Below are positions 35,564-42,488 of a DNA stretch of 64,000 nt, piece after piece (the first letter of the stretch is position 1; the number at the start of each line of letters is the position of its first letter). A program made the translations under genes and the position numbers. The DNA is from Halomicrobium urmianum (GTDB lineage: Archaea; Halobacteriota; Halobacteria; Halobacteriales; Haloarculaceae), in the NCBI RefSeq assembly GCF_020217425.1, contig NZ_CP084090.1:1054001-1118000 (forward strand). Reading direction: 5' to 3'. The notes beneath the pieces were generated by a model that was given only the letters and a program-made list of their open reading frames with translations, did not search any database and had not been told where the DNA came from.

Positions 35564-35762
35564 AAACTAGTTACACATCGAGGGACACCCAGGGTGCCCC
35601 TCGAGTGTGTCAGTGCGTTCAATTTCTACTATAGGTCGAACGGTCGCAAGGCGCGCGGTCGAACCGGAGTCCGGTACCGATTCGGGGTGGTGTAGTGCAA
35701 GTTGGTCCGGTCAGCGCGGAATCGCGCTGCACGTCGGACCCTGGGTGAGCCGTTCACGTTTC

Positions 35763-35832
35763 TGCTGGAACTGCGATGGGCGTTTGGTGGCTCGTCTTGC
35801 TGGAACTGCGATAGGCGTTCGGTGGTTCGTCT
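35763..35832. repeat. Tandem duplication, 35-bp unit
   Basis: Two adjacent 35-base units beginning TGCTGGAACTGCGAT differ at three positions (G/A, T/C and C/T). It is non-coding in any frame I would accept. Confidence 0.9.
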
Positions 35833-35991
35833 CGGAGGCTATCTGCCGGACATCGAACCCCGGCGGACCGGTCGGCCCCGCGATCGCAGCATCTTCTAGC
35901 GGGCGCTAGAGCCGCGCGCGGAACAGGATCGGCCACAGCTCGTCGAAGTCACACCTCCACGATACGGACCAATCGGGCAACGAGCGCCGGT

Positions 35992-36011
35992 AGAACAGTT
36001 GAAACGGAGGT
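35992..36011 (-). repeat. 20-bp repeat, distant single copy
   Basis: AGAACAGTTGAAACGGAGGT matches the reverse complement of the 22151 array repeat at 18 of 20 positions. It lies about 190 bases before the ABC importer's first gene. Confidence 0.65.
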
Positions 36012-36170
36012 TGACAGCGGTTACGAACGATGTACGCTCGTCGTAAGTGACGAACAGTCCGACTAGACTGGCGGTAGACAGTGCGTGCGTTCTCCCGATC
36101 CGACCGCCGGGACCGTGTTATCGGCCGAGAGGGCGGTTCTGTCCTCCCATCGAGGCGTAAGTTCGCAATG

Positions 36171-36178
36171 CTTTATAG
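36171..36178 (+). promoter_or_regulatory. TATA box of nucleoside importer operon
   Basis: CTTTATAG lies 29 bases before the ATG at 36200 (35 before 36206). It supports one of these two starts for a leaderless message over the TTG at 36182. Confidence 0.6.
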
Positions 36179-36199
36179 TCCTTGAATGACACCGGCAAG

Positions 36200-37438
36200 A
36201 TGGCTATGAGCTCCGATTCAGACCAGACTACCAAATCTGGCCGAGAGTACGCTCGCAAGCTGACGGCGAGCGACATCGACAGGCGTACCGTGCTTCGATC
36301 AGGTGCTGGCGTCGCTCTGGGCGGACTATTCGCCGGCTGTTCGGGGGACGGGGGTTCCGGAGACACTCCCACTGAAACGGACGAGACAGAGGGCGGCGGC
36401 GACGGTGAGACGACCGACGAGTCGACCACGGAAACCACGACGTCGGGCGGGGACTCGGGAGAGGCGACGAACATCGCGATCATCTCCAGTCCGGCGGGCT
36501 TCGGTGACCAGGCGTTCAACGACCTCGCGTGGCAGGGACTCCAGTCCGCCGCAGAGGAACACAACATCGAACTCCAGCAGGTCGAGGAGACGAACCAGGC
36601 CAACTACGGGACCGTTCAGTCGCGGCTGGCCGAGAGCTCCAATCCCGATTACGACCTGATCGTGATGGTCGGTTACCAGCACACGCAGGCTCTGCAGGAG
36701 AACGCCCAGCAGTACTCGGACCAGCGATGGATGCTGATCAACGACCACATCGATCAGGACAACGTGGCGGGCTACATCTGGGCCAACCACGAGATGTCGT
36801 TCCAGGCGGGCGTGCTCGCCGGCACGATGACGACCCGCGAGTTCTCTCACGAGGGTAACTCGCTCAATCCCGACAACGCCACGGTCGGCTTCGTCGGTGG
36901 CGTCGACGGTGCACTCATCAACGCCTTCGAGCGCGCGTACGTCGCGGGCGCTGAGTGGGTCAACGAGGATGTCAACGTCCAGGTCGGCTACATCGGGAAC
37001 TACAACGACACGCAAACGGCGTCGAACATCGCCTCCTCGCAGTACGACGCCGGCGCGGACATCGTCTATCACGCGGCCGCGGCCGCGGGACGTGGCGTCT
37101 TCCAGGCTGCCCAGGACGCCAGCCGGTTCGCAATCGGCGTCGACGCCGATCAGTCCGTGACGCTGCCGGACTACCAGGACGTCATCATGGGCTCGGCGAT
37201 CAAGCGGATCAACGAGGGCACCCGGATGGTGGCGTCCGCGGTCGCTCAGGACAACTGGAGCGAGGTCAACGGCCGGAACGTCCTCGGGCTCGAAGAGGAC
37301 GCCGTCGCTATGGTGCTCGGCGATACCGTCGGCGATCAGCTGCCCGACGTGGTTCAGGAGAACCTGGACGAGGCGAAGCAGGGAATCGTCGACGGCGACA
37401 TCTCGGTCCCCTGTAGCGCGAGTGGCTGCAACAACTGA
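36200..37438 (+). CDS. BMP-family nucleoside-binding lipoprotein
   Basis: About 412 residues. The N-terminus combines a Tat motif (DRRTVLRSGAG) with a lipobox (GGLFAGCSGDG), so a Tat-exported lipoprotein is expected, followed by a Thr/Glu-rich tether. The body is a BMP/PnrA-type periplasmic-binding fold: IAIISSPAGFGDQAFNDLAW, then DLIVMVGYQHTQAL, VGFVGGVDGALINAFERAY and VGYIGNYNDTQTA. The family binds purine nucleosides or autoinducer-like furanosides. The downstream ATPase and two permeases complete the importer. The C-terminal CSASGCNN has a possible disulfide. Confidence 0.92.
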   Translation: MAMSSDSDQTTKSGREYARKLTASDIDRRTVLRSGAGVALGGLFAGCSGDGGSGDTPTETDETEGGGDGETTDESTTETTTSGGDSGEATNIAIISSPAGFGDQAFNDLAWQGLQSAAEEHNIELQQVEETNQANYGTVQSRLAESSNPDYDLIVMVGYQHTQALQENAQQYSDQRWMLINDHIDQDNVAGYIWANHEMSFQAGVLAGTMTTREFSHEGNSLNPDNATVGFVGGVDGALINAFERAYVAGAEWVNEDVNVQVGYIGNYNDTQTASNIASSQYDAGADIVYHAAAAAGRGVFQAAQDASRFAIGVDADQSVTLPDYQDVIMGSAIKRINEGTRMVASAVAQDNWSEVNGRNVLGLEEDAVAMVLGDTVGDQLPDVVQENLDEAKQGIVDGDISVPCSASGCNN

Positions 37439-37486
37439 CTGACCGGTCACCGAACCGGTTTTCCGAAACGACGACACTCACCACCA

Positions 37487-39049
37487 ATGAGCGACACAAC
37501 GGCACCCGCGGTCGAACTCGACGGCATCACCAAGCGGTTCGGTGACGTCGTCGCCAACGACGGCGTGGACCTCACGGTCGACAGCGGGACGGTCCACGCG
37601 CTCGTCGGCGAGAACGGCGCGGGCAAGACGACGTTGATGAGTATCCTCTACGGCCTCTACGATTCCGACGGCGGGACGATCCGGATCGACGGCGAGCCCC
37701 AGCAGTTCGACTCTCCTCGGGACGCCATCGACGCCGGTGTCGGGATGATACATCAGCACTTCCAGCTGATCGACACGATGACCGTCGTCCAGAACGTCAT
37801 CCTGGGCCACGAACCGACCGACGCCGGGCTCGTCGACGAGGACGACGCCCGCGATCGCATCCGCGAGGTCTGTGACACCTACGGGTTCGACGTCGATCAG
37901 TACCTCGACGCGCCCGTCGAGGAACTCGGCGTCGGCGTCCAGCAACACGTCGAGATCGTCAAGAGCCTCTACCGCGGGGCCGACGTGCTGATCCTCGACG
38001 AGCCGACCGCCGTGCTCACTCCCCAGGAGGTCGAGGAGCTATACGATGTGATGGAGGAACTGACCGAAGACGGTCGATCACTTATCTTCATCACCCACAA
38101 GCTCGAGGAGGCGATGACGGCCGCCGACAGAATCACAGTCCTGCGCGACGGGAAGTCCGTCGGTACCGTCGACGCCGACGAGACCACCGAGCAGGAACTC
38201 GCCCGCATGATGGTCGGACGTGACGTCCTGTTCGACACCGAGGAGCGCACGACCGAGCCCGGCGACGTGATCCTCGAGACGCAGGACCTGCGCGTCCGCG
38301 ACGACCGCGACATCGAACAGGTCAGCGGCGTCGATCTCACCGTCCGATCGGGTGAAGTGCTCGGTATCGCCGGCGTCGACGGGAACGGTCAGGCCGAACT
38401 CGTCGAGGCGATCACCGGTCTCAGGTCTGCCGAGTCCGGGACGGTCACGTTCCAGGGCGAGGACTTCCAGGATATGAGTCGGCGCGAGCGCATCGAGTCG
38501 GGTATCGCCTACATCCCGGAGGACCGCCAGGAAGAAGGCCTCGTTCAGGACTACAACCTCGTCCGTAACGCCCTCCTCGGGAACCAGACTATCGAGCCGT
38601 ACGTCGAGGGCGGGTTCATCGACTGGAGCACCGTGCGCGAGCACGCCGCGGACGTCATCGAGGCGTACGACGTTCAACCGCCAAATCCGGACGCCGACGC
38701 GGCGTCACTGTCCGGTGGTAACCAGCAGAAGTTCGTCGTCGGGCGCGAACTGGAACGCGATCCAGACCTCGTCGTCGCCTCGCACCCGACCCGTGGAGTC
38801 GACATCGGTTCGATCGAGTTCATCCACAACCGCCTGGTCGACATGCGCGACGCCGGCTTGGGCGTCCTGCTGGTCTCCTCGAAGCTCGACGAGATCCAGA
38901 AGCTCTCGGACCGCCTGGCCGTGATGTACGAGGGCGAGTTCGTCGACGTCGTCGATCCCGACGACGTGACGGAGTCCGAGATCGGCCTCATGATGGCCGG
39001 CCGCGGAGCGTCCGAGTCCGACGCAGAGGAAGAGGAGGTCCAGCCGTGA
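37487..39049 (+). CDS. Nucleoside ABC transporter ATPase (two ATP-binding domains)
   Basis: This 520-residue protein has two fused ABC domains, as in RbsA/NupA. Domain 1 has Walker A GENGAGKTTL, the Q-loop region MIHQHFQLIDTMTV, Walker B DVLILDEPTAVLTP and switch His (IFITHKLEEAM). Domain 2 has a degenerate Walker A (GVDGNGQAELV), signature LSGGNQQKFVVGRELERDP and a Walker B region changed to LVVASHPTRGVD. Such asymmetry is normal for this class. It starts 48 bases after the lipoprotein gene and overlaps the first permease gene. Confidence 0.95.
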   Translation: MSDTTAPAVELDGITKRFGDVVANDGVDLTVDSGTVHALVGENGAGKTTLMSILYGLYDSDGGTIRIDGEPQQFDSPRDAIDAGVGMIHQHFQLIDTMTVVQNVILGHEPTDAGLVDEDDARDRIREVCDTYGFDVDQYLDAPVEELGVGVQQHVEIVKSLYRGADVLILDEPTAVLTPQEVEELYDVMEELTEDGRSLIFITHKLEEAMTAADRITVLRDGKSVGTVDADETTEQELARMMVGRDVLFDTEERTTEPGDVILETQDLRVRDDRDIEQVSGVDLTVRSGEVLGIAGVDGNGQAELVEAITGLRSAESGTVTFQGEDFQDMSRRERIESGIAYIPEDRQEEGLVQDYNLVRNALLGNQTIEPYVEGGFIDWSTVREHAADVIEAYDVQPPNPDADAASLSGGNQQKFVVGRELERDPDLVVASHPTRGVDIGSIEFIHNRLVDMRDAGLGVLLVSSKLDEIQKLSDRLAVMYEGEFVDVVDPDDVTESEIGLMMAGRGASESDAEEEEVQP

Positions 39050-40176
39050 GCGCCGCGCTAGACCGCACGCGGGCGGCCGTCGACCAGATGGCGGATCGGA
39101 TGCTCGAGGCGAGCGTCCTGGAGCGGTTCGCTATCGCCATCGCGTCGACGCTGCTCGCCTTGCTGATCGGCTCGGTGATCGTCACCGCGACCGGCTACGA
39201 CGCCGTCACGTTCGTCTCGGCGCTGGTGTACGGCGCGGTGGGCAGTAGCTCGAACGTCGCGTTTACGCTCCGACAGTCGACGATGCTCATCCTCACGGGC
39301 GTGGCCGTCGCTGTCGCCTTCCGCGCCGGCGTGTTCAACATCGGGGTCCAGGGCCAGTTCGTCGTCGGCGGCTTCGCGACTGCGGTGACGATCCTCTTTC
39401 TGGCGCCGGTCCTCCCGGGCGGCGCCGTCGGCGGCGTCGTCCTCATGGTCCTCGGAACCATCGCGGCGATCGTCGCCGGCGGCGCGTACGCCGCGCTGCC
39501 GGGACTCATGAAGGCGTACGCGGGCGCGAACGAGGTGATCACGACCATCATGCTGAACTTCATCGCCTCCGGCGTCGTCTACTTCCTCATCGACGCCTAC
39601 CTCAGCCCGGAGGGGACCTCCGCGCCGAACACCGAGTCCTTCCCCGAATCCGTGGCTCTCCCGGGAATCGTCTTCAACAGTGGTTCGTTCTCGGTCATCG
39701 GCCTCGGTGTCGCACTCCTGGCGGCGGTCGTCGTCTTCGTCTTCTTGAACCGGACGAGCTTCGGGTACGACCTCGTGACCAGCGGTCACCAGGAATCCGC
39801 GGCCGCATACTCCGGCGTCGACGCCGATCGGATGATCGTCTCGACGATGACGATCTCCGGGATGGTCGCCGGCCTGGCCGGCGCCGTCTTCGCTATCATG
39901 ATCCTCGGGTACTACAGCGATCCCGCGACGTTCCCGACGTTCGGTTTCGACGCAATCGCCGTGAGTCTGCTCGCGGCGAACAACCCGCTCGCCGTCGTTC
40001 CCGCGGCGCTGCTGTTCGGCGGTCTCGACGCCGGCGGCCAGTACATCGGCTTCACGCTCAACGTCCCGGCCGAACTCGTCGACGGCGTCGTCGGGCTCAT
40101 CGTCCTGTTCGTCGCGGCACCGGAGCTGTTCCGGATGAGCGCCAAGCGACTCGGTCTGGGAGGTGACGCCGAATGA
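39046..40176 (+). CDS. Nucleoside ABC transporter permease 1
   Basis: This 376-residue BPD_transp_2-type permease has about 9 membrane helices. Family hallmarks are GVFNIGVQGQFVVGGFATAV, ANEVITTIMLNFIASGVVYF, and GVDADRMIVSTMTISGMVAG. Its start codon overlaps the stop of the ATPase gene by 4 bases (GTGA). It should form a heterodimeric channel with the 40173 permease. Confidence 0.95.
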   Translation: MSAALDRTRAAVDQMADRMLEASVLERFAIAIASTLLALLIGSVIVTATGYDAVTFVSALVYGAVGSSSNVAFTLRQSTMLILTGVAVAVAFRAGVFNIGVQGQFVVGGFATAVTILFLAPVLPGGAVGGVVLMVLGTIAAIVAGGAYAALPGLMKAYAGANEVITTIMLNFIASGVVYFLIDAYLSPEGTSAPNTESFPESVALPGIVFNSGSFSVIGLGVALLAAVVVFVFLNRTSFGYDLVTSGHQESAAAYSGVDADRMIVSTMTISGMVAGLAGAVFAIMILGYYSDPATFPTFGFDAIAVSLLAANNPLAVVPAALLFGGLDAGGQYIGFTLNVPAELVDGVVGLIVLFVAAPELFRMSAKRLGLGGDAE

Positions 40177-41228
40177 GCGTCGCCGACTACGCCGCCGAGA
40201 ACCGACTCACCGTCAGCGGCGCGCTGGTCGTCCTGCTGGTCGTGGCCGTCGGCGTCGCCCTGGACCTTCCCGGGTCCCGACTGCTGACCGTCGGCATGAT
40301 CCAGCGGTCATTCCAGGCGGCGATGCCGATCGCGCTCGCAGCCATCGGCGGGTTGTACGCCGAGAAGAGCGGGGTCTTCAACATCGGCCTCGAGGGGTTC
40401 ATGATCTTCGGCGCGCTGACCGCGGCCGCAGCGGCGTGGCTGATCTCGGGCGACGCGCCGATCTCGCAGATGGACCTGTGGCTCGCCATCCTCGTCGCCG
40501 TGCTGTTCACCGCCGTGCTGACGGTGGCGTTCGCGGTCCTGACGATTCGGTACAAGGCCGACCAGATCGTCGCGGGCCTCGCCGTGTGGTTCATCGGCCT
40601 CGGCTTCGGTCCGTTCGGCGCCACAGTCCTCTGGGGCGGGGTCTCCAGCCCCACGCTCAAGAACGTGAACAACGTCGTCATTCCGGGACTCGTCGAGCTG
40701 CCGGTCGTCGGCCGGTTGCTGTTCGACGCCTCGCCGCTCGTCATGCTCACCGTCGTCCTGACGGTGCTGGCCTGGATCGTCCTCTACCGGACCCGGTACG
40801 GGTACTGGATCCAGGCGGCCGGCGAGAACCCGGAGGCGCTGGACACGGCGGGCGTCAACGTCAACCGCGTCCGCTACGCCACGGTGATCTTCTCCGGTGC
40901 GATGGCCGGACTGGCGGGTGCCGTGCTCTCGGTTGGCCTCAGCAGTGGGTTCACCGGGACCGGCGTGACGATGGTCAACGGCCGCGGGTGGATCGCCATC
41001 GTCGCCTACCTGTTCGGCAACTACAACCCGATCGGGACCTTCTTCGCCTCGCTGCTGTTCGGCGCGATGGACATGCTCCAGATCCAGTTACAGACGATCG
41101 GTATCGCCTTACCGGGGAGCATTACCGGCCTGTTCCCCTACCTCGCCGTGCTCGTCGTCCTGACGCTGTTCGGGTACACGCGGGTGCCCGCAGCGGTCGG
41201 CGAGCCCTACGAAACCGAGGAGGAGTGA
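40173..41228 (+). CDS. Nucleoside ABC transporter permease 2
   Basis: This 351-residue permease of the same family has SGVFNIGLEGFMIFGALTAA, ADQIVAGLAVWFIGLGFGPF, and GAMAGLAGAVLSVGLSSGFT. It overlaps the first permease gene by ATGA, so the four genes form one operon. It completes a BmpA-NupABC-like importer. No nucleoside-cleaving or kinase gene follows. Confidence 0.95.
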   Translation: MSVADYAAENRLTVSGALVVLLVVAVGVALDLPGSRLLTVGMIQRSFQAAMPIALAAIGGLYAEKSGVFNIGLEGFMIFGALTAAAAAWLISGDAPISQMDLWLAILVAVLFTAVLTVAFAVLTIRYKADQIVAGLAVWFIGLGFGPFGATVLWGGVSSPTLKNVNNVVIPGLVELPVVGRLLFDASPLVMLTVVLTVLAWIVLYRTRYGYWIQAAGENPEALDTAGVNVNRVRYATVIFSGAMAGLAGAVLSVGLSSGFTGTGVTMVNGRGWIAIVAYLFGNYNPIGTFFASLLFGAMDMLQIQLQTIGIALPGSITGLFPYLAVLVVLTLFGYTRVPAAVGEPYETEEE

Positions 41229-41444
41229 CCACCGTCATGGCCCACGTGGTCCCGAGCGGAGAACGCTCCGGTGTACGACGGGCCGCCGGGAACCATCTGT
41301 TTTCACTGCGAGCGGAGGACGCGAATGCGAACGTACGCCTGTCACGAAAGGCGGTCAGAGCGGGAGTCCACCGACACCCCCGCCCTTTCGAGAAGGCCCC
41401 AGTCCGGGCTGAACTGGGATGGTTTTCTGGACAGAAGGGTACAC

Positions 41445-42134
41445 CTAAACCCCGGACGGCGTCTGTTCGTAATCGGATATGCTACACGTCTGATCACCCG
41501 ACGTCTCCGTCGGCTCCGGCGACGGCGTGGCCGTCTCCGTCTCCGTCGTCTCGGTATCGGTCGGCGGTTCGGTAGCCGTTGCCGTTTCGGTCACTGTCGG
41601 TGTGTCCGTGTCAGTCGACGGCGGTGTGTCCGTCGGCGTGTCGGTACCGGCTGGTGGTTCAGTGGCCGTCGGCGTGTCGGTACCGGCTGGTGGTTCAGTG
41701 GCCGTCGGCGTGTCGGTGTCTCTCGGCGTCGACGTCGGGGTGGCCCCCTCGTCCGACGTGTCCGTTTCGTCACCTCCGCCTCCACCGCCTGCATCAGCGT
41801 TGTCGTCGTCTTCGGGAGCCGACGATCCGTGGTCGCCGTCGTCGGCAGGCGGCGTGTCGGTTTCCGTCCGAGACGGCGTCTCCGCGTCAGTATCGCTCTC
41901 CGTCGGGGGCGGCTCTGTGACCGTCTCTGTCGCTTCCTCGGGAGCGATCTCGGTCACGGTTGCCGCCGAGCCGCCGGCTGTCGTCTCCGTCGGCGGGGCC
42001 TTCGCCCCGCCATCACTACCCGTGTCGTTCGCGTCCTCGGGATCGCTCGCGTCATCGCCGACGAAGACGAAGCTAACACCTCCACCAGCGAACGCGATCC
42101 CCGCCCCGAGGATCTGTCGTCGCGATAGGTCCAT
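41445..42134 (-). CDS. Tat-exported Thr/Pro/Glu-rich low-complexity protein
   Basis: This 229-residue protein starts MDLSRRQILGAGIAFAGGG, a Tat signal. Nearly all the rest is Thr/Pro/Asp/Glu-rich repeats (TDTPTATEPPAG twice in tandem) with a Gly run and a C-terminal Cys (GDQTCSISDYEQ). Such sequence is a heavily O-glycosylated wall spacer in other haloarchaeal surface proteins. No enzymatic domain is present. The tandem unit is encoded by a 36-base duplication at about 41639-41710. Confidence 0.7.
   Translation of the reverse strand: MDLSRRQILGAGIAFAGGGVSFVFVGDDASDPEDANDTGSDGGAKAPPTETTAGGSAATVTEIAPEEATETVTEPPPTESDTDAETPSRTETDTPPADDGDHGSSAPEDDDNADAGGGGGGDETDTSDEGATPTSTPRDTDTPTATEPPAGTDTPTATEPPAGTDTPTDTPPSTDTDTPTVTETATATEPPTDTETTETETATPSPEPTETSGDQTCSISDYEQTPSGV
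41639..41710. repeat. 36-bp tandem duplication inside the Thr-rich gene
   Basis: Two adjacent 36-base units beginning GTGTCGGTACCGGCTGGTGG are identical by eye. The unit is a multiple of three, so the frame is kept and the protein gains 12 residues. Confidence 0.85.
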
Positions 42135-42352
42135 TCGTTAACACCTCTATGACTAGATCGAATATTACTACCATTTAATTTTTGGTTACTTACGCTCTCA
42201 GACCATTGGAAAATCCATCGGCAAGTATCGTCTATTCTGCCGAGCCCAGACCATGCGGACGATAGAGACGGAGTTTCCCCCACTCTGGTATCGTCCGCTC
42301 TGCCGGGACGAACGGAGCGCGATCCGCTCTCGAGGTGGCGATACGCTCCTGG

Positions 42353-42360
42353 TATATAAA
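42353..42360 (+). promoter_or_regulatory. TATA box before leader ORF and isomerase/DUF1080 gene
   Basis: TATATAAA lies 27 bases before the ATG at 42387, the standard leaderless spacing. It therefore points to the short ORF at 42387, not to the main gene's ATG about 100 bases later. Confidence 0.65.
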
Positions 42361-42386
42361 TGACTTCATAGTTCATTGGACTACTC

Positions 42387-42488
42387 ATGACTACACTGAC
42401 TGGAATAGGGCAACTAACTAACGCCAGATCGGCCAAACAATGGCGACAGCACTCGTCCAAGAGTGTTGCAGATTACGTGTACCCATGA
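42387..42488 (+). CDS. Leader ORF, 33 residues, coupled to next gene
   Basis: The frame begins MTTLTGIGQLTNARSAKQWR and ends DYVYP. Its TGA overlaps the ATG of the 42485 gene by the ATGA pattern. With the TATA box in place, a leaderless message would be entered by ribosomes here and passed to the main gene by termination-reinitiation. No Shine-Dalgarno sequence precedes 42485. The peptide resembles nothing I know; it may act only through its translation. Confidence 0.5.
   Translation: MTTLTGIGQLTNARSAKQWRQHSSKSVADYVYP

Larger units (their letters stand above)
34603..35634. repeat. 85-bp hairpin repeat, copy 7, split by an IS
   Basis: The left part (34603-34626) is CTATAGTAGAAATTGAAACT plus AGTT; the right part (35564-35634) repeats AAACTAGTT and continues ACACATCGAGGGACACCC to GTTCAATTTCTACTATAG. 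Removing the IS and one copy of the 9-base duplication restores a full orientation-1 element. It begins 6 bases after the stop of the winged-helix gene. Confidence 0.95.
35635..36170. other. Gene-free stretch before the ABC importer
   Basis: No convincing gene. It holds the 35-bp tandem duplication at 35763 and one 20-bp motif copy at 35992. Confidence 0.45.

Noticed and set aside
36326-37477. Long minus-strand ORF opposite the BMP lipoprotein gene
   Set aside because: It is the reverse-strand shadow of a clear BMP-family gene; high GC at third positions keeps antisense frames open. The same holds for the long antisense or frame-shifted ORFs over 4586-5404, 7524-8540, 14931-16331, 40163-41575, 47441-48817, 51221-52414 and 56954-58981.
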